Source: Gautieria morchelliformis
Taxonomy: Eukaryota > Basidiomycota > Agaricomycetes > Gomphales > Gomphaceae
NCBI GenBank assembly: GCA_015179125.1
Contig: WHVA01000270.1
Location: 62,001 to 126,000 of the forward strand
Reading direction: 5' to 3'
DNA length: 64,000 nucleotides
Position numbers and translations under genes: made by a program. How positions within the stretch are numbered: position 1 is the stretch's first letter; every line of letters begins with the position of its first letter. Below, piece after piece: positions 20,026 to 30,896 of the stretch. The notes below the pieces were generated by a model. It was not told where the DNA came from, made no database searches, and saw only the letters and a list, made by a program, of their open reading frames with translations.

Positions 20026-23000
20026 ATGTCCCCATCGCTTCTCTTTTCTTCTCTGTGCCGACCTCCCTCGGGTGCAGTACCCACGCTCTTATCCCTGCTC
20101 CTTTCATCTTTGACATTCCATTATGCCCTCCAATGCACGCACCCGCGACCCGCCGCCCGCCACCCCTTCCGTCCCTGCCCGTCCCGCCCGCACCCGCGAC
20201 CCGCCACCCTCCGCCCCGATCAAACGCACCCGTCTCTCCCCCGCAACCCGCGCCCACCCGCCGCACCGAGGCGCGCGCTCGCGTCCCCGTCCAGCAGCAC
20301 ATCCCCCACACACCCGCCGACCTCCGCCGCGCGCGCGTCCGTCTTCGAGGCGGCCCTCACCCTGGGGCCGCGCGTCGTGGAGTGGATGGTCGAGGGGAAC
20401 GTTGAGGCTGCGCACCGCATATCCGGGGAGGTACGCACCCAGCGCAAGTCAGCGCAAGTCACCTTCCCCTCGCGCGCTCACGTATATCCCCCCCGCAGTC
20501 CCCCGCGAGCACGCCCACACTGACGTCCTCCCCCTCAACCTCATCCGCCACCACCAGCGTCACGCGCTCGGACTCGGGCGCCGGCTCAGGCGCCGGCGCT
20601 GTCCCGCGCACGCCGCAAGACTCAGACCGCCCCCGCCAGCCAAAGCACCCCAAGCTCGCCCCGCTCGCCATCCCCGTCCCAAAGCCCGCCCGCGGCCGCC
20701 TGCCCACCCCGGGCCCCGCCACCACCCTCGCGATCTCGCACCCCACCGCGCTGCGCACGACGCTCGAGCCGACGACGCTCGCCCGCACCCGCAGGCGGCG
20801 CACGTTCGCGCGCGCGGGCGGCGCGTATCCCGTGCCGGACTCGCCTTTTGTCGTGCTCGTGAGTACAGCTCTTGTTTCGTGCATTATGCTTTTCGATGGC
20901 GATTCGGATTGGGATTCGCTGGCCTATGTCGCGGCGTCCGCTCCGCGTCTCATATACATGTGCCTTTTTGTACGACTGTCTCTTTGCCGTGCCTAACCCT
21001 GGCCCCACAGGATGACGACTCCTCCGCATGGCCCGGCCCGTCCCCGTCCCCGTCCCCACCCCCACCCCCACCCGCCGCACCGCGCATGCCCCGGGGCCGC
21101 GACACCGACACCAAACCCAAAGCCCAACCCAAACCCAAACCCAAAGCCCAAGCGCAAGACAAAGACAAAGACAAAGCCAGAGCACCCGCACCCGCCCCAG
21201 CATCTGCACCTGCACCCCTGAGCCCCCTCGCCTACATCACACCGCGCCCCGCGCCGCCGCTCCCCGCGTCACACACGCACACGCCTAACCCGCCTTCCGG
21301 CGCCGTGGCCGCGGCCGCGAAGGAGAAGGACAAGGAGAAGGCCCGCGGGAGGGGGTTCAGCTTCTCCCCCCGCACGCGCAAGCGTGCGCGCTCCGTCGGG
21401 CCTGGCGTGGACGCAGACGCGGCGCGGCGTGCGTCGCCGGTGGACGTGCGCGCGCCCCCGCCCACGGCGTATGCCCATCCGGAACCGGCAAAGGCCACAC
21501 CCCCGTCCCGCCTGCCGCGCCCCCGCGGCCGCGCAGCGCAGCGCGGCAGCGGCAGCGGCGGGTGGGACTTCAAGGACGTCGACCGGCCGAGCTTTTTTGA
21601 GGCGCAGGGGGCCGGGGAGTCGGAGGGGGGGTATGTTTCTGAGGGGGGGAGGAGTAGGAGCATGAGTAGGCGCGGGGCGGCGGGGGGTGCGAAGGTGAAG
21701 GTGGGGGACGGGTGGCAGAAGCGGGGCGTGGGGGAGGGGAAGGTGGGTGCGAGGGCGGGCGCCGGGTCGGGGACTGGCGGGGCTGTGTCGCCCACGGCGG
21801 GGGCGAAAAGGAGCGTGGCGGCGCGGCTCATGAATAAGCTGTCGTCGCCGCCGGGCCCACCAGTCCCGCCCGTGCCCCCGGTGCCCCAGGTGTTGCCGAT
21901 ACACGAGCTGTTCGCGCGGAGCGGGAGGGGCGCAAAAGCCGCGCCGGGTCCGAGTCCTACCGCAGGCTTGCCCACGCCCGTCGCGTCGTCGCCGCCCGGC
22001 GCAGACCCCACACCCACATCCACGTCCGCACCCGCACCCATCCCCGCACCCACCCCGCCTTCCCCGGCCCGTCCCGCCCGCCCCCGCGCCGCCTCCACGT
22101 CCTCCCGCACCTCCCGCAACGCCTCCCGCACCTCAACTGCAGCGTCCACCGCGTCCGCAGCATCCACCACCTCCTCCTTCGCGCTCCTCCCCGACCTCAA
22201 CGCCGTCCGCCGCCTCGGGCTCGGGCTCGGCGCGAATGGCGCGAGTGGGGGTGGAGCGAATGGGGGCGTCGTGGGCGCGGATAATGCGGAGAAGCTGAAG
22301 GTGCTGGGGAGGTTGCTTGCGGGGGAAGGCGGGGATGGGGTGGGTGTAGGGGCGGGGGCGGGTGTCGGTGCGGGTGCGGGTGGGGCGGGGCCGGTGACAC
22401 TCGCAGAACCCGGCGCCACGGCCGCACCCCCGCACACGCCGCCCCGCCCGCCGCCCGTGCGCGGGAAAGACGCGCCCTTCCCCGCGCAGCCGCGGCGGCC
22501 GCTCACGCGGAGCTTCTCTACCTCGTCTCTCGCCCCGCCACATGCGCATGTCGCCGCGCGCCCGCTGCCGCTCCCCCGGCGGTACGCAGACGTGCCGCGC
22601 AGCGTGCGGAGCACATATTCGCAGGATATGAGGAGGGAGGAGCGGGAGCGGGCGCGGGGGGCGGCGGGGGGCGCGGGCGCGGGTGTGCCGGGGGAGGGAG
22701 AGGGCCCTGGAGGGAGCGCGAGGGATGTGGGTGAGGGTGAGGGTGAGGAGGAAGAGGCGGACGAGGAGGATGAGGACGAGGACGATGACGGGACGGGGCC
22801 GGGGGTTGGGAGGCGCCCGAGCATTATGGATGCGGTGCAGAGCGGGCGGGCGAGGGCGAGGCTTGTGCGGGGGGTGGGCGTGGCGGGTGGGGCGGGTGTG
22901 GGCGAGAGTGAGGTCGAGGGAGGAGGAGAGAAGGAGGGGGTGGACACAGGTGCAGGTGCACGAGCGGCCGGCGCGGTTGGCGCACAGGGGCGGGGGAGGG

Positions 23001-23029
23001 GGAGGGGGCGCGGGCGGACGTGGGTGTGA
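20026..23029 (+). CDS. GC-rich gene for a long intrinsically disordered protein
   Basis: Predicted three exons, all joined in phase 0: 20026-20430, 20499-20858, 21011-23029, giving 927 residues. The joins make sense at protein level (VEAAHRISGE to SPASTPTLT; DSPFVVL to DDDSSAWPG). The chain is dominated by Pro, Ala, Gly, Arg and Ser with runs such as PKPKPKAQ, DKDKDKAR, GAGAGVGAGAG, an acidic block (EEEEADEEDEDEDDD) near the end, and a GRGRGRGR-type C-terminus. More ordered islands are VFEAALTLGPRVVEWMVEG, SSFALLPDLNAVRRLGLGLG and RRYADVPRSVRSTYSQDM. No known domain recognised. The start codon is uncertain; ATG 20123 opens another frame that also stays open but does not match the exon 2 phase. 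Role unknown. Confidence 0.6.
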
Positions 23030-23577
23030 GACCGCGCGTGCGTCGTCTCGCGTCCCCGTGGTCTGGCGTTTCCGATTTTTCACTTTGGGTTCTGGATCTG
23101 GGTCTCTTTAACTCTCCTAATTTAGACGATTCGCTGCTTTTGCTCTATCTATCATAGTATCTCACTCTTCCTCGGTCTCTCTCCTTCCATTCGCATGAGC
23201 ATACTCATACACGCGCACCTACACTGTAGACTGTAGACTCCACGGAATATAGAAGAAACTATACACTCTCAAATGCCTCGATTAAAGCAGAACATGGGAG
23301 AATTAACTGGAAGGCAGACGGGGGATGAAAGGTTAAACATGCTCAGGCCTCGATCAGGATTTGGCCTTCTGTACTGTACCACACACCGACTGGTCGAAAT
23401 GGCTTCCAAACGATAAATAAATGCATAATTAATTAATTGTTTTTTCGTTGCTTCGCGCCTGAATATACATCAACTGCCTCTAAAAACACAGACCAAGAGT
23501 ACAGACACTACGTGACTAGTACTAGTACTACTAGTACTCGGAGCGGCCCGGGCGCTGTCAGTACTAGTCACTGATTA

Positions 23578-24400
23578 CTAGAATACGAACATCCACCACG
23601 AGCCATCCTCATCCCCCCAGAAAAGAGCGGGTGTATCAAGTCTCGAAGCCATCTTATTGATGCCAGCTTTGCATTATTTACTCACCTGCAAGCCCACACC
23701 ATCCCGACGTATTGCGCTAGCCATGGCCCAAGAATGAAAGACGCACGGAGAAAAACGGGGTTATAACGTACCACAGTCGATGGACAGTAAAGTAGTTCTG
23801 ATCTCGTCCGACTGAGGTTCCGCTTGATCTTGATTCCCACATTGGACACTTTGCTGGCCACAGCCTCAAGAGAGAAAAATGCAAAACATTCGGTTTGTCA
23901 GTCAACCCTCTATCAATAATCCACTGGACAACATTCAGTACCTTCGTTGACGCCATGACCCAGCATCCGTTCAGTAATGCACATCTCAAACACACTAGTG
24001 ATCGGTAGCATTCATACTAATAAGAAAATAAGTAATGCAGGCTCCGCATTCCAGAAACCACCTGCGCATCGGTTGCGCCGCCACGCCGGAGCTGTGCTTG
24101 CAAAGACGCCACCTCCCTTAGCTTCTGTTCTTGCTCGGCTGCCACCGCCGTAGCCTTTGCTGCCTCCCCACTTAGCTTCTGTTCTCGCTCGGCTGCCACC
24201 GCCCTTAGCTCCTCTTCTAGTTTGGCTGCCTCCCGCGCCACCTCCACTAGTGCTTCCTGTACTTGCCGTTGGGCTTCCTTTCGTTCAGGGCTAATGGGAT
24301 CCTGGTCGGCGGATCTATCGTCCGTGTACATTTGATTGATCACGTCAAACGCCTTTGTCCACTCCGACGTCATCGTGTTGAAGATTGTGTAATACCCCAC
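23578..24400 (-). CDS. Coiled-coil protein, copy A (partial model)
   Basis: The best coding block (24400-24049) begins IFNTMTSEWTKAFDVI and continues into an Ala/Glu/Arg heptad region (AREAAKLEEELRAVAAEREQ, LREVASLQAQLRRGGATDAQ) that should form a coiled coil. Downstream exons are suggested by splice-like borders: VFEMCITERMLGHGVNE (about 23990-23940) and VASKVSNVGIKIKRNLSR (about 23865-23800). A last exon DEDGSWWMFVF ends at TAG 23578-23580. At the last exon the acceptor AG of copy B reads TG here (TTTTCTG versus TTTTCAG), so copy A may be mis-spliced. 5' exons further right (for example around 24683-24889) are likely but not fixed. No family recognised; function unknown. Confidence 0.4.
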
Positions 24401-24460
24401 CCCTTCAGGGGGACCAGCTTGGATAGGGCGGTTGTTAGCGCGTCGGGAAGAGAATTATCT

Positions 24461-24540
24461 CATGGCGACCTCCATAACTACCGCGGCAAACCAGTAGCAT
24501 GGTGCTATTGGTTTGCCGGCGTGATTATGGAGGTCGCATG
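24461..24540. repeat. 80-nt hairpin H1, copy A
   Basis: Long imperfect inverted repeat. The arm GCGACCTCCATAA pairs with TTATGGAGGTCGC, CGGCAAACCA pairs with TGGTTTGCCG, and the loop holds TAGCA/TGCTA. The 80 bases are identical to 27034-27113 in copy B. Possible small-RNA precursor, regulatory fold or remnant of a small hairpin element. Confidence 0.75.
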
Positions 24541-24752
24541 GTTGTATTGAGTTGGAAATTGAGACTGTGCCGAGAAACTAGGCGGACCAGGCTCAAAAAA
24601 TTTAAGGAGGGGAAAAGGTCGAAATATGTACCTGTCGAGGAGTTTGTCCACTAACGGCCTGTTCCCTGGTGAGACTGGTTATTCAATCAGATGCTGGTAG
24701 CTCATACCTCCTTCGCAAGGGAAGAGGGGAGGGATGTTGATGAGATTTGAGT

Positions 24753-24830
24753 CCAGCGTGCTGATATAGAGGGACCTCGTTCAACCTGTTCGTGAGGATT
24801 GAACGAGGTCCCTCCATATCGGCAAGCTGG
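24753..24830. repeat. 78-nt hairpin H2, copy A
   Basis: ATATAGAGGGACCTCGTTCAA and its inverted partner TTGAACGAGGTCCCTCCATAT pair at 20 of 21 positions around a 14-nt loop; the outer CCAGC/GCTGG extends the stem. It overlaps a possible minus-strand exon. Confidence 0.75.
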
Positions 24831-26206
24831 ATGCAGATATCATCTACATTTTGACGCAAGCGGACTATGTTGTCAATCTTGTACCGCACGAAAACCTGCA
24901 GGCTGCAGCTATAGACACAACACGTTGCAGATCGGAAGGATTATGTGATCACACGTGCCGCCACGACTCGGACGCAGCCGCCAGTCAGGTGGAGCTAGCT
25001 CGGCGCGATCGACGAGCTGCAGTTGGGTTTTGGTGCGATGAGCTGGCCGAGAAGGTGAGCGCAGCATCCATTTTCGTATGTCGACTCGGACGCATGCCAT
25101 ACGATGTTTGTATGTCGGTTTTGTAATCCAGTGTCGAGCCGCATTGGGACTCGCACGCACACCATCGATATAACTCTGATGTTCTGATTTGTTCAGGACC
25201 GGAGTTATTACTTGGTCCTTGTCCGTGTTTACTTGTCTTCAATACAAAGTTTCCGAAGGCGTATTAGATCCAGCGTGCGTCCGATGACGCTCGGATCGAT
25301 CAGGCTAAGCACGGAGATTCCATATCCTTCCTACTGCACGGGGATTTCATATAATTTTACTGATTTTGTTTCCCAGATGGAGTAGCCATTCCGTGCAGCA
25401 GTATACTGGTCGCATGGCATCCTTTCCTATTCAGGTAACAGAACGTGGCTGGCTTCATCACCGCACTCGTCTCGCATCTTCCTTACTTTGCGCATCGCTT
25501 TCTGTGATTTCTGGGCCGCGGCACAGCCCCGTGGAACAGCTCTTGTCGTCTCGCTCTGAGCCGCACGACGGTGACTGAATTCGTCGACATTCATGCGTCC
25601 TAGGTCAGGAAGCAGAGCACATATGACAGCTTCAGCTAAGCTTAGCAACAGGACTCCGTCGAGAGGAAACTTGTGATGCGTGCTATGCAGCAGATCGAGT
25701 GCACGTCACTTGGTCCCGGCATGCGCGTTCACCGATACAAAGCAAGCTCAAATCCACAATACAAGTCATGTCAGAAAAGATGACGATTCTCTGCTTTTGC
25801 TCTATCATAGTATCTCACTCTTCCTTTGTCTCTCTGCTTTCTTCCATTCGCACGAGCATAGTCATACACGTGCACCTACACGGTAGACGGTAGACTGTAG
25901 ACTCCACGGAATATTAATAAGAATCTATCATTCTCAAATGCCTCGATTAAGGACATGGGAGAGTTAAATGGAAGGCAGACGGGGAATGAAACGTTTGACA
26001 TTCTCAGCCTGTGGCCTCGATCAGGATTTGGCCTTTTGGTACTACTGTACCACACACGGTACCGACTGGTCGAAATCGCCTCCCAAGAATAAATAAATAA
26101 ACAAATGAATTTGGTGCTTCGCGCTTGAATTTACAAGAACTGCCTTTAAAAACCAGACCAAGAATACAAACACTACTTAGGACTCGGAGCGGCGCTGTCA
26201 GTCGGA

Positions 26207-26983
26207 TTATGAGAATACGAACATCCACCACGAGTCATCCTCGTCCCCGCTGAAAAGAGCAGGTGTATCAAGTCTCGAATCCATATTATTGATGCCAGCT
26301 TTGCATTATTTACTCACCAGCAAGTCCACACCATCCCATCGTGTTGCGCTAGTCGTGGCCAAGAATGAAGACGAAAGTCCGGACGCTGTGAAAAAACAGG
26401 GCTATAACGTACCACAGTTCTGATCTCGTCTGAGGTTCCGCTTGATCTTGATTTCCACATTGCACACTTTGTTGGCCACGCGCCTCAAGAGAGGAAAATG
26501 CAAAACATTTGGTTTGTCAGTCAACCCTCTATCAATAATCCACTGGACAACATTCCTCTATACAGTGCGACCTTCATTGACGCCATAACCCAGCATCCTT
26601 TCAGTAATGCACATCTCAAACGCACTGGTTATCGGTAGCATTCATACTAAATAAGAAAATAAGTAATGCGAGCTCCACATTCCTGAAACCGCCTACGCAC
26701 CCTACGCACCAGTTGCGCCGCCACGCCGGAGCTGTGCTTGCAAAGACGCCACCTCCTCCCTTAGCGTCCGTGCCTCCGCCGTAGCCTTTGCCGCATTCCC
26801 CCTTAGCTTCTGTTCTCGCTCGGCTGCCTCGCGCGCCACCTCCGCTCGTGCTTCCCGTTGGACTTCCTCCCGTTCAGGGCCAATGGGAGGCAGGTCGGCG
26901 GACGTATCATCCTTGTATTTTTGTTCTATCACGTCAAAAGCCTTCGTCCACTCCGACGTCATCGTGTTGAAGATCTTCAGCAC
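26207..26983 (-). CDS. Coiled-coil protein, copy B (partial model)
   Basis: Paralogue of the copy A gene: IFNTMTSEWTKAFDVIEQKY, then a shorter coiled-coil stretch (ARAEVAREAAEREQKLRGNA, LREEVASLQAQLRRGGAT). It ends at a GTGCGT donor, then exons with FEMCITERMLGYGVNE and VANKVCNVEIKIKRNLRRDQ. The final exon DEDDSWWMFVFS has a proper CAG acceptor. The coiled coil is about 30 residues shorter than in copy A; several of the length differences are multiples of three, which fits coding sequence. No known family. Upstream exons are not resolved, and an open plus-strand frame at 27540-27700 (ELARRDRRAAFGFWCDELAE) is also conserved between copies, so strand assignment outside the coiled coil is uncertain. 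Confidence 0.42.
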
Positions 26984-27033
26984 GATGACGGCGCAGCAGG
27001 GCAGTTGTTAGCGCGTCGGGAAGAGAATTACCT

Positions 27034-27113
27034 CATGGCGACCTCCATAACTACCGCGGCAAACCAGTAGCATGGTGCTATTGGTTTGCCGGCGTGATTA
27101 TGGAGGTCGCATG
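27034..27113. repeat. 80-nt hairpin H1, copy B
   Basis: Base-for-base identical to 24461-24540. Confidence 0.75.
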
Positions 27114-27322
27114 GTTGTAAGTTGGTAATTGAGACTGTGCCGAGAAACTAGGCGGACAAGGCTCAAAAAATTTAAGGAGGGGAAAAGGTCGAAATATGTA
27201 CCTGTCGAAGAGTTTGTCCACTAACGGCCTGTTCCCTGGTGAGACTGGTTATTCAATCAGATGCTGATAGCTCATACCTCCTTCGCAAGGGAAGAGGGGA
27301 GGGATGTTGATGAGATTTGAAT

Positions 27323-27400
27323 CCAGCGTGCTAATATAGAGGGCCCTCGTTCAACCCGTTCGTGAGGATTGAACGAGGACCTTCTATATCAGCAAGCTGG
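27323..27400. repeat. 78-nt hairpin H2, copy B
   Basis: Same fold as 24753-24830 with several substitutions; the 21-bp stem keeps 19 Watson-Crick positions, plus one G-T wobble. Confidence 0.7.
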
Positions 27401-28629
27401 AGATATCATCTATATTTGAAGCAAGCGGACTATGTTGTCAATCTTGTACCGCACGAAAACCTGCAGCTATAGACACAACACGTTGCAGATCGGAAGGATT
27501 ATGTGATCGCACGTGCCGCCGCCGCTGCGTCCCGCGCGGGTCGACTCGGACGCAGCCGCAAATCAGGTCTACTTGCTGGAGCTAGCTCGGCGCGATCGAC
27601 GAGCTGCATTTGGGTTTTGGTGCGATGAGCTGGCCGAGGAGGTGAGCGCAGCATCCATTGTCGACTCGGACGCATGCCGTACAATGTTTGTATGTCGGTT
27701 TTATAATCCAGTGCCGAGCCGCGTTGGAACTACGCACACCATCGATATCACTCTGATGTTTGATTTGTTCAGGGTCGGCGTTATACTTGGTCCTTGTCGC
27801 ATGTCTACCTGTCTTCAATACAAAGTTTCCGAAGGCGCATTAGATCCAGCGTGCGTCCGATGACGCTCGGATCGATCAGGCAGGCTAAGCACAGAGATTT
27901 CATATCCTGATTTTGTCTCCCAGATGGAGTAGCCATTCCCGTGCAGCGGTATACTGGTCGCATGGCCTCCTTTCCTATTCAGGTAACAGAGGGTGGCTGG
28001 CTTCATCACCGCAGTCGTCTCGCATCCTTCTTGCTTTCCGCACCGCTTTCTGTGATTTCTGGGCCGTGGCACAGCGCCGTCGAACAGCGCCGTGGAACAG
28101 TTCTTGTCGTCTCGCTCTGAGCTGCCACCACGGTGACTGAATTCGTCGACATTCATGCGTCATAGCTAGGTCAGGAAGAAGAGCACATATGACAGCTTCA
28201 GCTAAGCTTAACAACAGTTCTCCGTCGAGAGGAATCTTTCCACCACTTGCTAAGCTTCACGCTGATCAGCTATTAATATCGGCAATCCGCAACATGCAGG
28301 GTGATGTATGCTATGCAGCAGATCGAGCACGCGTCACCTGGACCCGGCATGCGCGTTCACCAATACAAAGCAAGCTCAAATCCACAAGAAGTCGTGTCAG
28401 GAAAGATCCACGCACTATCCCTCAACGTCACTGCTGATGGGGTTCTGATCTTATCTTGGGCACGTGCCGGCATAAGATACTAAATACATTCGTTGCCTAC
28501 ACTTCGAGAACAAGCACAAAGGAGGCGTGTGCAAAATGCTTAGTCCGCGTGAAAGACCTGATAATGGCGTGTCATGGAGCATGTCATTACTCACATATTC
28601 ACAATCCGCAGAGTGAGATTCACTCGCAT

Positions 28630-29142
28630 TCACACTCCAAGCAGTTCTGCGCGGCCGCCTGAGGTATCATTGTATAGGCTTAGCATTACTGACCCAGGGC
28701 AGGGCAGGGTACCTTCACGATAATGATGCAACTTGAAGATGTAGATATTTGCATTTACTTTGCAGGTGGCTAGGAGACGAGGAAGAGGACCGCTCAGTTT
28801 GACCTCATGCCTATGACGCTTAGGTGTTCCCTTGTCGAGGACAAGGGCTTCTAAGGTCCGGAGATCTGTGATCGACAGCACGGTTCTTTGTATTTGACGT
28901 TGTGTGTGTATAAATTCTTTACCATACAAAGTATTATGTTGGTATTTAGTAATTTTTGATGCCCCCCCTATGGCATTTGGACTCGTATTGATAATATATT
29001 GTATGGACGTATGTTTCTGGGGGAAATCGGGCATTGTTCGTAAGTGGTCGCTTATGACGTCTTTCGTGACCATCTGTCTTATATGCTCCTTCAGTTCGGT
29101 CTCTGGCCGTTTCTGGCTAAAAATGGAAAAAATTGGCCTCAA
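28630..29142 (-). CDS. Hypothetical protein, minus strand
   Basis: A 170-codon open frame with balanced composition (SITDLRTLEALVLDKGTPKR, GPLPRLLATCKVNANIYIFK). A plausible upstream exon on the same strand reads HIVHDAVEIYKACESTRDEQ before a GTAAAT donor (about 29340-29265), so the gene may extend to about 29400. No family recognised, no signal peptide or membrane segment. It could be a chance frame, since the opposite strand has open stretches too. Confidence 0.35.
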   Translation of the reverse strand: MRPIFSIFSQKRPETELKEHIRQMVTKDVISDHLRTMPDFPQKHTSIQYIINTSPNAIGGASKITKYQHNTLYGKEFIHTQRQIQRTVLSITDLRTLEALVLDKGTPKRHRHEVKLSGPLPRLLATCKVNANIYIFKLHHYREGTLPCPGSVMLSLYNDTSGGRAELLGV

Positions 29143-29632
29143 ATACGTTGCTTGTCCAGGACCATTGTACGTCCTCCCCTCTATTATGCGACATATTCAG
29201 TTGGCAGAACACGAGGGTCAAGCATGGTGAGGTTTGTTGTTGGGCTGGTTTCGGTCTGATTTACTTGCTCGTCTCTCGTAGATTCACATGCTTTATATAT
29301 CTCCACTGCATCATGTACAATATGTGGAGTTTCTTCATCGGCGTTGTTCCTCAAGCGCTTCACGTTTGTTATCGGCGAAATTGTAGATCAGGGTTGGTGG
29401 TTTTTGTACGTCTTTTTGATCTGTGTCGTTTCCCAACATCGCGTGAGTTCACCGGTATAGAAAGCCATCGCTTGGTGGATGGGAGTTGTTCGTCTGAAAA
29501 GGAGGTCGAAGAAATATGTATAAATTTTTCATAGTAATCCACTGTAGGAACGTGCCCGTCAATGTAGCCGTAATTTTCATGAGGCGTTCATCCTTTGTGG
29601 CTGTCGAGTAGACAGGGGTGTTAAGATGACAA

Positions 29633-30251
29633 ATGTGGTACTGCGACGGGATTTCAATGCAGGACGTGTCCAAAACCATGCGGCATAAAGGTGAGTTACC
29701 GCACATGAGGCCTTGAGGAGTCCTCTGCTGAACGTTTCTTTTGACTTTCAGATTGTCAATATTCGTTTTACGATGGTTCCAGTATCAACGACGGACTGTC
29801 CTCCATGACTGTCTTGGATCTGGTGCGCCTGTTGCCTGAGGTTAACTGGGCTGCCAGGGTAGTTAAGAATAGGCAAGAAGTATTGAAGGTGATATCGTTG
29901 TTGGGAATTGAGCTGCAGCAACGTGTCTTTGAAGCGGGAAGCAGGAAGAAGAAGGAGCTCAACGAAGATTCAAACAACTTTTGCTCGCTGATATTTCCAA
30001 AAAAAAAGGAAAAGAGAGCAGGACGAAGCTTACTACGAGTCGAAACGACCATGTCTGTGGAATTCCGTTGGGACCTGGATTGCGGCATAGTCAGACGGAG
30101 AGAGACATATCAGAGGGAAGGTCGTACGGAGGCGTGCAAAACAGGAGTAACGGAGGAGAAACCACAGAAAAGGAAAACGGTAGGGACCTGGATCACGGCG
30201 TACTCGGAGAGAGAGAAACATTGTGAGAGGGAAGGAAGGACAAGACAATGA
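29633..30251 (+). CDS. Hypothetical protein, two exons
   Basis: Predicted exons 29633-29690 and 29752-30251 join in frame (SKTMRHK to DCQYSFYDGSS) through a GTGAGT donor and a pyrimidine-rich TTTCAG acceptor. The N-terminal part looks like genuine protein: LDLVRLLPEVNWAARVVKNR then VLKVISLLGIELQQRVFEAG. The tail is Arg/Lys/Glu rich and comes from two diverged DNA repeats of about 130 bp (30060-30250). TATAAAT lies about 115 bp upstream. No family recognised. A minus-strand frame overlaps 29449-29706, but the splice support favours this strand. Confidence 0.45.
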
Positions 30252-30433
30252 GACCGGCAACACCTCACCAAATTAGAGGTTAAAACGCATATCACAAACC
30301 GTTCAGTCCTCGACCAAGGGCTTCGCCGGCAACGCCGGCCGGCCTCTAGTATACATGATGAGTTGTCAGCGTGTCACGCCGTGACCCTCCTCCTCGCACT
30401 CAAAACGTTATCCCCCGCGCCCCGTCGCCTACC

Positions 30434-30896
30434 ATGGTAAGTCCCTGTGTTCGTCGTGACGTCCCTGACAGGCGCAGATATTGATGCATTTACGCGTACA
30501 TAGTCAGCGCTGTTCCATTTTCAATCGCTGCTGCTCGTCATCCTGCTGCTGATCTGCACGTCGACATACGTGCGGTCTATTGCGCCGCGGGTCGTTGATC
30601 GGAATAAGGAAGGGTGCGTGGCGTTCGTCTCCGTCTCCGCATATGTTGCGCACGTGTGCGCGGTGCGCTGTGGTGGTGGTTTCTCATTGTGTTTGCTTTT
30701 GCTTTTGGGCTCTCTAGGTTTTTAGGGATTTTTTTCATGTCCGCACGGATAGGTTCGCCCTGCACTATCACTATCCTACCGTTCACATAGAGCCAGGTCT
30801 GATTCCCAACATGCCACGCATCGCACAGGAGAGCGCTTGTCGCCATATGTCGCGCTGTCATGTATTGCCATGGCGGTGACGATCCTCGTTCAATAG
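30434..30896 (+). CDS. KSH1: Kish (TMEM167) small Golgi membrane protein
   Basis: Orthologue of yeast Ksh1 and animal Kish/TMEM167, a tiny early-secretory-pathway membrane protein needed for transport from ER to Golgi. Four exons: 30434-30436, 30504-30613, 30718-30752, 30829-30896, giving 71 residues, the usual size. Sequence blocks [43 protein letters not shown] and AMAVTILVQ match the family along its length; two membrane segments (about residues 9-25 and 53-70) flank the conserved loop. The first exon encodes only the initiator Met before a GTAAGT donor. No defect is visible. Confidence 0.93.

Larger units (their letters stand above)
23125..25782. repeat. Tandem duplication, copy A (about 2.66 kb)
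   Basis: Direct repeat of the following unit, starting at GACGATTCGCTGCTTTTG and ending at TCAGAAAAGAT. The copies align over their full length with many small indels; copy A lacks about 60 bp present in copy B near 28230-28290. Each copy carries one minus-strand coiled-coil gene and two hairpins. Confidence 0.85.
25783..28407. repeat. Tandem duplication, copy B (about 2.63 kb)
   Basis: Second copy in direct orientation, abutting copy A with GAT shared at the junction. It ends at TCAGGAAAGAT, the counterpart of the copy A end. Confidence 0.85.

Noticed and set aside
21232..22947. 571-codon minus-strand open frame
   Set aside because: It lies opposite the GC-rich gene and mirrors its Pro/Ala/Gly-rich codons. 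Extreme GC removes stop codons; no splice logic or family supports it.
20123..23029. Uninterrupted 968-codon plus-strand frame read as a single exon
   Set aside because: It reads through two good introns (GTACGC...GCAG and GTGAGT...CAG). Splicing yields better protein joins and a consistent frame.
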